Below, piece by piece: positions 45,805 through 53,554 of a stretch of 64,000 nt of DNA. Within the stretch, counting starts at the first letter, position 1. The number at the start of each line of letters is the position of its first letter. This stretch comes from an uncultured Bacteroidales bacterium (GTDB taxonomy: Bacteria > Bacteroidota > Bacteroidia > Bacteroidales > Bacteroidaceae): the NCBI GenBank assembly GCA_902760345.1, contig CACWFY010000009.1:1-64000 (forward strand), written 5' to 3'. Below the pieces are notes generated by a model. The model did no database searches. It worked only from the letters and a program-made list of their open reading frames with translations, and was not told the origin of the DNA. The position numbers were made by a program, and so were the translations under genes.

Positions 45805-45860
45805 CGTTGTTACGTTATTTCGTTATTTCGTTATCTCGATGTTTTGATGTTTCGATTAAA
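45805..45860. repeat. Seven 8-base units between serB and purD
   Basis: CGTTGTTA, CGTTATTT twice, CGTTATCT, CGATGTTT, TGATGTTT, CGATTAAA without gaps. They fill the whole spacer and extend over the last codon and stop codon of serB. Confidence 0.8.
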
Positions 45861-47085
45861 GTTTGCCCTGCTCGCCAAGATAGGAGTCTTTGAAGCCAAG
45901 GAAGTAGAGTACACCATCCAGTCCGATAGTGTTGATACTCTGCTTGGCGTTAGCTACCACACGGGGCTTGGCATGGAAAGCAATACCCAAACCTGCCTCA
46001 CTGATCATAGGCAGGTCGTTGGCTCCATCGCCCACGGCAATGGTCTGGGCAAGGTTTACCTTCTCCACCTGCGCGATGAGTTTCAGTAGTTCGGCCTTGC
46101 GGTGGCCGTCGACAATTTCACCGACATAGCGGCCAGTCAACTTACCGTCTTCGCCCACCTCCAACTCGTTCGCATAGACATAGTCGATGCCATAGCGTCG
46201 TTGCAGATATTCGCCAAAATAAGTGAATCCACCGCTGAGGATGGCAATCTTATAACCACAGGTCTTGAGGATTGTCATCAGACGGTCGACACCTTCGGTA
46301 ATGGGCAGGTGCTCAGCAATATCCTGCATCACGCTGACATCCAGGCCTTTTAACAGAGCCACCCTTCGTGTAAAACTCTCCTTGAAGTCTATCTCGCCAC
46401 GCATGGCACTCTCGGTGATGGCTCTTACCTGGTCACCCACACCGTTGCGCTCGGCCAACTCATCGATACACTCGGTCTGAATAAGCGTTGAGTCCATATC
46501 AAAACAGATGAGGCGGCGCATGCGACGGAACATGTCGTCGCGCTGGAATGAGAAGTCTATCTCCATCTGTTGCGACAACTTCATCAGTTTTGACTGCATC
46601 TCCTGACGGTTGATAGGTTCACCTCGCAGCGAAAACTGGATGCAGGCACGTGTGTGCTTATCGAGTTGTTTGATGCTCTTACGTCCCGTGAGACGCAGAA
46701 TAGAGTCGATGTTCAGTCCTTGATCGGCTAAAATCTGAGTAGCTGCCTGTATCTGGCGAGCCTCTAACTGTCGGCCCAGTACCATGAGGATGTAGCGGTT
46801 CTTACCTTGATGGCCTACCCAGTCTTCATACTCGTCGTCGCTGATAGGGGCGAACCCAATGTTAACTCCTAACTCAGTGGCCTTGAACAATAGTTCCTTC
46901 ATGGCAAGGCCAGACTTCATTTCATCCATACGGATGAGGATACCAAGCGATAACGTGCTGTGGATGTCGGCCTGACCAATGTCAAGCACTTGAGCGTCGT
47001 ACTTCGCCAGAATGCCCATTACGGCAGCTGTCAGTCCGGGACGGTCTTGTCCGGTGATGCGGACTAGGATTTGCTCTTCTTTCAT
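45856..47085 (-). CDS. serB: Phosphoserine phosphatase SerB with N-terminal ACT domains
   Basis: Last step of serine synthesis. Two ACT-like regulatory regions (about 5-85 and 95-170; ITGQDRPGLTAAVMGILAKY) precede the HAD phosphatase domain. That domain has the Asp nucleophile pair in CFDMDSTLI, ILSGGFTYF, and VGDGANDLPMI. 409 residues, normal for ACT-fused forms. The ATG overlaps the TGA of the dipeptidyl-peptidase gene by four bases (ATGA), so the two are translationally coupled. Confidence 0.95.
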   Translation of the reverse strand: MKEEQILVRITGQDRPGLTAAVMGILAKYDAQVLDIGQADIHSTLSLGILIRMDEMKSGLAMKELLFKATELGVNIGFAPISDDEYEDWVGHQGKNRYILMVLGRQLEARQIQAATQILADQGLNIDSILRLTGRKSIKQLDKHTRACIQFSLRGEPINRQEMQSKLMKLSQQMEIDFSFQRDDMFRRMRRLICFDMDSTLIQTECIDELAERNGVGDQVRAITESAMRGEIDFKESFTRRVALLKGLDVSVMQDIAEHLPITEGVDRLMTILKTCGYKIAILSGGFTYFGEYLQRRYGIDYVYANELEVGEDGKLTGRYVGEIVDGHRKAELLKLIAQVEKVNLAQTIAVGDGANDLPMISEAGLGIAFHAKPRVVANAKQSINTIGLDGVLYFLGFKDSYLGEQGKL

Positions 47086-49235
47086 TTTAAGTAATCTTCA
47101 AAATACTGAGTAATTCTCTCATGCAGATGAACGCTGGCATGTCCTCGCATGTTATGTTCCTCACCAGGGTAGGCAAAGAAGTCGGGCTGCGTGCCAGCCT
47201 TGATACAAGCATCGAGGAACGACAGACAATGCTGGGGTACGACGGTATTGTCGTTATAACCCGTAATAATCTGTAGTTTCCCTTTCAGTTTGCCAGCCTT
47301 GTTGATGAGACTGGTCTTTTCGTAACCCTCAGGATTCGTCTGCGGCGTGTCCATATAACGCTCGCCATACATCACCTCATACCATTTCCAGTCAATGACA
47401 GGACCACCAGCCACGCCCACCTTGAACACGTCGGGATAGTTAACCATGAGTGAGATGGTCATGAAACCACCGAAGCTCCATCCATGAACACCGAGTCTGT
47501 TGGCATCGACATAGGACAGACTCTTCAGGAACTCTACGCCCTTCATCTGGTCTTGCATCTCTATTTGCCCTAATTGGCGGAAGGTGGCCTGCTCAAAGGT
47601 TAATCCGCGGTTCTCAGAGCCACGGTTGTCGAGGATAAACACGATATAGCCTTTCTGAGCCATATATGTCTCCCAAGTGCGACTGTACCAGTGCCAAGCA
47701 GCCTCTACGTTGTGGGCATGTGGTCCGCCATATACATATATGATGGTAGGATATTTCTTGCTGGCATCAAAGTCGTGGGGTTTAACCAAGCGATAGTATA
47801 GGTCTGTTGTACCATCGGCGGCCTTGATGGTGCCATTCTCAAAGATGGGCTGTTGATAGCCTTCCCAGGGATCCTTGGCTGTCAATAAGCGTAACGCTTT
47901 GGTTGTCGCCACATTGACAACGTTGATGTTACGAGGCACGTCTGGCTCTGTATAGCGGTCGATAAGATATTGTCCGCTTCCCGATAATTGTGCTTGATGC
48001 GAGCCTTGTCCGTTATCAAGCAGTGTACGTTGCCTTGTGGCAATGTTGACGGCATAGGTGTTGTGTTGTATGGGGGTGGCTTCGTTGCTGGTGATTAGTA
48101 TGCTCTTTTGCTTGCTGTTGAAGCCTAATACTTTCTGGACGACCCATGAGCCGCTGGTCAGTTGTTTCAGTTCTTTGCCATTCGTGTCGAAAAGATACAG
48201 ATGGTTATACCCGTCTTTCTGACTTTGCATGATGAACTTGTTGCTGTCCCACGGTAGGAACAGGATGGGATGAAGGGGCTCTACGTATTTGTCGCTGGTT
48301 TCGCGATATAACTCGGCAATCTTCTCTCCCGTCTTTGCATTATAACTCACTAGACGACAGTCGTTCTGGTCGCGGTTCAGCTCAAACATATATATAGCGT
48401 TGCCGTCAGGACTCCATGCTATATTGGTGAAGTAACGGTCTGTAGGGTCACCTGCCTGCAGGTAGATGGTCTTTTCAGTCCTCAGGTCATACACACCAAC
48501 CGTTACCTTGTGTGAAGTCATGCCCGCCATCGGATATTTGTCTGGCTCGTAGGTAGCCTCGCGAGGGAAGATGTCCACCTGCGGATAGTCCTGTACCATC
48601 GACTGATCCATACGGTAGAATGCCAGTCGTTGGCCGTCAGGACTCCAGAAGGTTCCTTTTGTGATACCGAACTCATTGCGGTGTACGGACTGCCCGTACA
48701 CAATCTCACGGCTGCCGTCTGTGCTCAGCTGGTGCTTCTTTCCCTCGCCGTCGACCACATACAGCTGATGGTCTTCCACATAGGCTGTTGCCTTCGATAC
48801 CTTGTTCCAGTCGTTAGCTGTCTGCCCGGAGATGCTGTCTTGCCATACGATTTTGTGCTTCTTGAAGTCCAGCAACAGAAACGACTTTTTATTGCCCAGT
48901 GCCACTAAAGGCTGGTCAGGGTAGGGGAAGGTGGCATTCATCAGGTGACGCACGTAGCGATTAGCCTCTTCATCGCTGTCAGCCCATTTGTTCACTTGGT
49001 CAAGCGTGAAGAGCAGTTCCTCTTTGCCAGTTTTCTTGTTGACAAGATAGCATTCCTCTACATCCGTCCTAATCAGTTCATCGCCCCACCAGGTGTACCA
49101 TTTGTTCTCTGGCTGCAGGTTACGATAGTTCGTGCCGCCAAAGTTCAGGTCCTCAAGAGAGAATAGCTTTTGGGCTGCCATAGAGAGTGATAACGTGAGG
49201 AATGCTAAGATGAATAAGGGTTTAATCTTCATCAT
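47082..49235 (-). CDS. Secreted dipeptidyl-peptidase IV-like serine peptidase (S9)
   Basis: 718 residues, probably removing X-Pro dipeptides in the periplasm. Signal peptide KPLFILAFLTLSLSMAAQ. The N-terminal beta-propeller (about 40-480) has the DPP-IV-like RMDQSMVQDYPQVDI block. The hydrolase domain has the Ser in HGWSFGGFMTISLM, Asp in TGYNDNTVVPQ and His in PGEEHNMRGH. The start is the ATG at 49235 or 49232; the open frame runs on to 49622, but that part lies in another frame inside the methyltransferase gene. Confidence 0.93.
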   Translation of the reverse strand: MMKIKPLFILAFLTLSLSMAAQKLFSLEDLNFGGTNYRNLQPENKWYTWWGDELIRTDVEECYLVNKKTGKEELLFTLDQVNKWADSDEEANRYVRHLMNATFPYPDQPLVALGNKKSFLLLDFKKHKIVWQDSISGQTANDWNKVSKATAYVEDHQLYVVDGEGKKHQLSTDGSREIVYGQSVHRNEFGITKGTFWSPDGQRLAFYRMDQSMVQDYPQVDIFPREATYEPDKYPMAGMTSHKVTVGVYDLRTEKTIYLQAGDPTDRYFTNIAWSPDGNAIYMFELNRDQNDCRLVSYNAKTGEKIAELYRETSDKYVEPLHPILFLPWDSNKFIMQSQKDGYNHLYLFDTNGKELKQLTSGSWVVQKVLGFNSKQKSILITSNEATPIQHNTYAVNIATRQRTLLDNGQGSHQAQLSGSGQYLIDRYTEPDVPRNINVVNVATTKALRLLTAKDPWEGYQQPIFENGTIKAADGTTDLYYRLVKPHDFDASKKYPTIIYVYGGPHAHNVEAAWHWYSRTWETYMAQKGYIVFILDNRGSENRGLTFEQATFRQLGQIEMQDQMKGVEFLKSLSYVDANRLGVHGWSFGGFMTISLMVNYPDVFKVGVAGGPVIDWKWYEVMYGERYMDTPQTNPEGYEKTSLINKAGKLKGKLQIITGYNDNTVVPQHCLSFLDACIKAGTQPDFFAYPGEEHNMRGHASVHLHERITQYFEDYLK

Positions 49236-50703
49236 CGTCAAAACGTCGGTTGTTCTTCTTAAAGGACTTCTTGTCGCGGTCGTTCTTCCTAAACGACTTT
49301 CTGTCATCACGATCGTTTTTCCTAAAGGGCTTCCTGTTGTCGCGACCATCTTTTGAGAATGCTTTCTTCTCTTCACGGCGGAATTCTCTGTTAGACTCTT
49401 TTTTCTCCAGCGAGCGGAACTTGAATGAGCGGATGTCGGCATCGGCATTCTCCTGTTCCTCGTCCAAACGCTTCTTGAACTCGCGGTTCTGTTTGAAGCG
49501 ACGCTTCTCGGCCATCTGGCGCTTCTCTTCCTCCGTCTTGACGACACCGCCCTCTTCACGGAACTCGCGCATCTTTCCGTCGAACATCTGGTATTTGCGT
49601 AACTCGCACTCCAATGAACCATTGAACACAGGAATCTTGATACTTGGTTTCAGACCTATCTGGGCAAAACACTCCTCACGATAGGACAGAATCCATGCCT
49701 CATTGCCTGTGAACTGGTGCTTCAGTCGCTCGCCAATCATCTTATAGGTGCCCAACAGGTCGTTAGTCGAGATGCGCTCACCATATGGCGGATTCGTCAC
49801 CATGATACTCTTCTCCTTGGGCTGTGTGAAATTCTTGAAGTCTTGCTCCTCAATGGTGATGTCGCTTGAAAGACCTGCTGCCTTGACGTTCAGACGGGCT
49901 GTGTTGACGGCTTTAATGTCAACATCGTAGCCGTAAATATGGTGATTGAACTCCCGTTCCTGAGAATCATCGTTATAGATTTCATCAAAAAGCTCGCGAT
50001 CAAAGTCGGGCCACTTCTCGAAGGCATACTCCTTACGGAACAGGCCTGGTGCCATGTTGCGGGCAATAAGTGCTGCCTCGATGAGCAGGGTACCAGAGCC
50101 ACACATGGGGTCGATGAAGTCTGTCTCTCCATGCCAACCCGTCATCAGGATGATACCTGCTGCCAATACCTCGTTGATAGGTGCCTCAACAGACTCTTGG
50201 CGATAACCACGGCGGTGTAGCGACTCTCCACTAGAGTCAAGACATAGCGTGCACTGGTCTTCAGCAATATGGATATGCAGTCGGATGTCAGGATTGGAGA
50301 TACTGATGTTGGGACGTTTGCCTGTCTTCTCGCGGAACTGGTCGACGATGGCATCTTTTACTTTGTATGCCACGAATTTCGAATGGCGGAATTCTTCAGA
50401 GAATACCACGGAATCTACTGCAAACGTCTTGTCGAGTGCAATGTATTCTGACCAGTCTATGTCTTTAATTTCCTCATAGACATCGTCTGCTGATAATGCC
50501 TTGAAATGCTTGATGGGTTTTAAGATGCGTATTGCTGTGTGCAGTTGGAAGTTGGCGCGATACATCAGTTCTTTATCACCTTGGAATGATACCATGCGAC
50601 GTCCAATCTGTACGTCGTTTGCGCCCAGTTGCGTCAGTTCTTTCGCCAAAACAGGCTCTAAGCCCATAAAGGTCTTGGCGATGAGTTCAAATTGTTGTGC
50701 CAT
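49222..50703 (-). CDS. THUMP-domain class I RNA methyltransferase (RlmL/YcbY-N type)
   Basis: It probably methylates a 23S rRNA guanine N2. THUMP domain at about 40-150, then the methyltransferase with MCGSGTLLIEAALIA (SAM binding) and VTNPPYGERIST (catalytic NPPY). Residues about 400-493 are an extra, highly charged tail with RKNDRD/RKSFRK-type repeats and an acidic end (DDDED). I chose the ATG at 50703 because it is preceded by a good promoter on the minus strand (TTTG 50758-50755, 19 bases, TACCTTTG 50735-50728). It heads the long minus-strand run. Confidence 0.92.
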   Translation of the reverse strand: MAQQFELIAKTFMGLEPVLAKELTQLGANDVQIGRRMVSFQGDKELMYRANFQLHTAIRILKPIKHFKALSADDVYEEIKDIDWSEYIALDKTFAVDSVVFSEEFRHSKFVAYKVKDAIVDQFREKTGKRPNISISNPDIRLHIHIAEDQCTLCLDSSGESLHRRGYRQESVEAPINEVLAAGIILMTGWHGETDFIDPMCGSGTLLIEAALIARNMAPGLFRKEYAFEKWPDFDRELFDEIYNDDSQEREFNHHIYGYDVDIKAVNTARLNVKAAGLSSDITIEEQDFKNFTQPKEKSIMVTNPPYGERISTNDLLGTYKMIGERLKHQFTGNEAWILSYREECFAQIGLKPSIKIPVFNGSLECELRKYQMFDGKMREFREEGGVVKTEEEKRQMAEKRRFKQNREFKKRLDEEQENADADIRSFKFRSLEKKESNREFRREEKKAFSKDGRDNRKPFRKNDRDDRKSFRKNDRDKKSFKKNNRRFDDDED

Positions 50704-50727
50704 TATGTATATAGTATAATTATGGTG

Positions 50728-50758
50728 CAAAGGTAGTGGAAATCGGCCAAAATACAAA
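50728..50758 (-). promoter_or_regulatory. Promoter of the methyltransferase-led run
   Basis: TTTG (50758-50755), 19 bases, TACCTTTG (50735-50728) on the minus strand. It lies back-to-back with the kinase promoter at 50776-50806. Confidence 0.75.
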
Positions 50759-50775
50759 ATAAAATATGATTTATT

Positions 50776-50806
50776 TTTGTTATTTCAAATCTTTTGCGTA
50801 ACTTTG
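50776..50806 (+). promoter_or_regulatory. Promoter of the kinase/ATP-grasp operon
   Basis: TTTG at 50776-50779, 19 bases, TAACTTTG at 50799-50806. The transcript should begin near 50812, which favours the ATG at 50831 over the upstream open frame. Confidence 0.75.
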
Positions 50807-50830
50807 CCGCAATCATGGGGGCTTAACCTG

Positions 50831-52090
50831 ATGAATGGAATAGGTACGATATTGCTGTTTTCGCTAAGCGAACTGATGCGACTCGACATATTGGTATGGG
50901 TGGCGTCTGTTCCGCTATTGATTCTCACCAGCATATTCTTTTGTGTCCAATACCGCCAGTCACGTCGTTTGAAAAGCGATCTGGCTCAGTTGGCAAAGGT
51001 TAAGCGCCATACCATTGAGTACGACCTTGTGCTGAAAGCCATGAAGCTCAGCGTCTGGCGTATCGATCTCCCAACACACACCATTACCTATGAGAGTGAC
51101 TATCGCGAAGGACTGGATCTTCCAGTTTCTAAAGGGGGCTCTGACGTCGGGTCATTCTGTGAGAACCTGTTGCCCGGTTCCCGAGAGAGAGTACATCAAA
51201 GTATGGTGGACTTGTTTGAAGGGCGTTCCGATGAGTTTCATGAACAATATGAAATGCGCCTGCCTTATGGTGACCAAACCTGTTGGGCTGAGTCGTTTGC
51301 CATTGTTGACAAGCGCGACCAGAACGGTAAGGCTTTAAGCGTCGTAGGTACTTCTATGCGCATCGACCGTCAGAAAGCTATCGAACGTGCATTGACAGAA
51401 GCCCGCAATCACGCCGAGGAGAGCGACCGTCTGAAGTCAGCCTTCTTGGCTAATATCAGCCATGAGGTGCGTACGCCTCTCAACTCCATTGTCGGCTTCA
51501 GTGAAGTGCTACCGATGGTGCGCAGTGAGGAGGAGCGTGACAAGTTGCTGAAGCTTATCAAACAAAATAATGCCCACTTGCTGCGTCTTTTCGACGATAT
51601 GGTGAATATGTCGAAACTGGAGGCAGGCAATGAAACGATTCAGAAAGAATACTTTGACTTGAATACCCTGCTGGCGGATGTGGCAGACCGCTATAACGTT
51701 CATGCTGCTGCCAAGGACTTGAAACTAGAAGTAAAGACATTGGCAGACGGGCCAACGCTCTATACCGACCGTAACCGTCTGGGTGAGATCCTGAATCAGT
51801 ATGTCAACAACGCCATCAAGTTTACAGAGAAGGGCAGTGTGACGATTGGCTACGATGTCAAGGATAATACGCTGAGGTTGTGGGTTCGTGATACAGGTAT
51901 CGGTATTCCTGCCGAACATTGTGATGAGCACCTTTTCGAGCGTTTTGTGAAAGTTAATGACTTTGTGCCAGGAACAGGTCTCGGACTGAGTATCTGTCGT
52001 AGTTTAGCCCAAAGCATTGATGCTCGTGTAGGTATGGAGTCTAAATATGGTGAAGGCTCACAGTTTTGGGTTGAGCTTGCAATCGATTGA
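50831..52090 (+). CDS. Membrane PAS sensor histidine kinase
   Basis: 419 residues from the ATG at 50831. A hydrophobic helix at about 17-38, one PAS-like domain (about 60-190), then HisKA with FLANISHEVRTPLNSIVGF (His211). The ATPase has NQYVNNAIKFT, DTGIGIP, FERFVKVNDF and [12 protein letters not shown]. All kinase boxes are intact, but there is no receiver domain or response regulator nearby. Its stop is one base before the next ATG, so it belongs to the operon below; it might sense the product of that pathway, which is inference. Confidence 0.88.
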   Translation: MNGIGTILLFSLSELMRLDILVWVASVPLLILTSIFFCVQYRQSRRLKSDLAQLAKVKRHTIEYDLVLKAMKLSVWRIDLPTHTITYESDYREGLDLPVSKGGSDVGSFCENLLPGSRERVHQSMVDLFEGRSDEFHEQYEMRLPYGDQTCWAESFAIVDKRDQNGKALSVVGTSMRIDRQKAIERALTEARNHAEESDRLKSAFLANISHEVRTPLNSIVGFSEVLPMVRSEEERDKLLKLIKQNNAHLLRLFDDMVNMSKLEAGNETIQKEYFDLNTLLADVADRYNVHAAAKDLKLEVKTLADGPTLYTDRNRLGEILNQYVNNAIKFTEKGSVTIGYDVKDNTLRLWVRDTGIGIPAEHCDEHLFERFVKVNDFVPGTGLGLSICRSLAQSIDARVGMESKYGEGSQFWVELAID

Positions 52091-52091
52091 T

Positions 52092-52865
52092 ATGCAGGGA
52101 AGTACGATTGCTTTTATAGGACGGTCACAGGCGTTTTCGCCTCAAAGTATAGAACAGGATGCTGCTATCCTGGCAGCTGTGCGCAGTCATTTGTTGTCGG
52201 CAGGCTTCGAATGTCTGCCCGTGAGCTGCGAAGACGAGATGATATCATTGGAAAAGGCTAATGTCTACCTGACGATGGGGCGTCGTCTTCGAACACTTGA
52301 ATTGTTGTCACAACAGCAGCAGAATGGCTGTCTTGTCATCAATAGCGTAGGTGCTGTGAGTGCCTGTAACCAGCGGAAACTGCTCATGCAGCAACTGGAG
52401 GATGCTGGCATTGCCGTTCCTCCTTTATCAGGACCTGACGGTTATTGGGTGAAACGTGGGGAAGGCTGTCGTGAGTCTTCTGCCGATGTACAGTATGCTC
52501 CCAATCGTATAGAGGCTGACTGTCTTTGCAAATCGTTGCACCAGAGGGGCATTCAGCAGATCGATGTACGTGCTCATATCGTTGGTGAGTGGGTAAAGTT
52601 TTATGGCGTGCGTCAGACAAGCTTCTTCCGTTGCTATGGCCAGCAGAATACGTCAGTATCCGACCTCGTTAGTCGTCGTGTAGAACGTCTTGCCGATACA
52701 GTAGCACAGCTGGTGGGAACAGATGTTTATGGCGGCGACTGTATCGTGCCTGCTGACAACCAGCCGGTGCTGGTTGACTTCAACGACTGGCCCAGCTTTT
52801 CGCGCTGTCGTGATGAGGCTGCTGAGGCCATTGCCAGTATAGTAATAAAGAAAACGAAACAGTAG
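52092..52865 (+). CDS. Small ATP-grasp-like enzyme of unknown substrate
   Basis: 257 residues. The middle and C-terminus follow the ATP-grasp plan: NQRKLLMQQLEDAGIAVPP (lid entry), DGYWVKRGEG (ATP-binding Lys strand), DVRAHIVGEWVKFYGVR, and QPVLVDFNDWPSFSRC (metal Asp and Asn). The N-terminal 90 residues should form the pre-grasp domain. Such enzymes join a carboxylate to an amine or other nucleophile. The start is the ATG at 52092; the kinase reading frame overlaps the upstream part. I cannot name the substrate. Confidence 0.72.
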   Translation: MQGSTIAFIGRSQAFSPQSIEQDAAILAAVRSHLLSAGFECLPVSCEDEMISLEKANVYLTMGRRLRTLELLSQQQQNGCLVINSVGAVSACNQRKLLMQQLEDAGIAVPPLSGPDGYWVKRGEGCRESSADVQYAPNRIEADCLCKSLHQRGIQQIDVRAHIVGEWVKFYGVRQTSFFRCYGQQNTSVSDLVSRRVERLADTVAQLVGTDVYGGDCIVPADNQPVLVDFNDWPSFSRCRDEAAEAIASIVIKKTKQ

Positions 52866-53554
52866 TGAGTAGTCATTTGATAAACAGACATATCAACGCT
52901 TATATTTTTGACTATGGTGGAACCCTTGATACGGGTGGTCATCATTGGGGGAAGGTATTGTGGCATGCTTGGCAGCAGGCGGGAATATCCGTCAGCGAGG
53001 CACGTTTTCGTGAGGCTTACATCTATGCGGAGCGGACGCTGACGCGTGAACGTATAGTGCTGAGTTCCTTTACTTTCCGTCAGACGCTTGAAACAAAGCT
53101 GCGTATAGAATTGGAGTATGTCGGATTGCCCGGCTATCTCCCAACGTTGCTGGATGTTGTCTACAAACAGGCAGAGCGCCATACAGAACATAGTCGTGAA
53201 GTCCTGCAACTATTGGCCGAACGCTGTCCACTGGCGTTAGTCAGCAATTTCTATGGTAATATCCATACGGTGCTAAATGAATTTGGCTTCGACGGCCTGT
53301 TCCAGCACGTGATAGAGTCGGCTGTCGTGGGTGTCAGAAAGCCTGATCCGCAGATCTTTCTCATGGGCGTTGAGGCCTTACAGATGCGCCCTGACGAGGT
53401 GGCGGTGGTGGGTGATAGCCTCACGAAAGACATCATACCTGCTCATCAGGCTGGTTGTCAGACTGTTTGGCTGCGAGGTGAACAATGGGACGATACAGCT
53501 GTCGACGAGACGTTGCCTGATCGTATTATAACAAATTTAACGGAATTGTTGTGA
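52865..53554 (+). CDS. HAD-superfamily hydrolase (subfamily IA)
   Basis: 229 residues, GTG start overlapping the stop of the ATP-grasp gene by one base. Motif I is YIFDYGGTLDTGG, motif II LALVSNFYG, the Lys VVGVRKPDPQIF, and motif IV VVGDSLTKDI. The second Asp of the usual DxD is Gly. This also occurs in haloacid-dehalogenase-like members, but it weakens a simple phosphatase reading. A cap domain (about 25-110) is present. It lies between the ATP-grasp and outer-membrane protein genes, all tightly packed. Confidence 0.85.
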   Translation: MSSHLINRHINAYIFDYGGTLDTGGHHWGKVLWHAWQQAGISVSEARFREAYIYAERTLTRERIVLSSFTFRQTLETKLRIELEYVGLPGYLPTLLDVVYKQAERHTEHSREVLQLLAERCPLALVSNFYGNIHTVLNEFGFDGLFQHVIESAVVGVRKPDPQIFLMGVEALQMRPDEVAVVGDSLTKDIIPAHQAGCQTVWLRGEQWDDTAVDETLPDRIITNLTELL

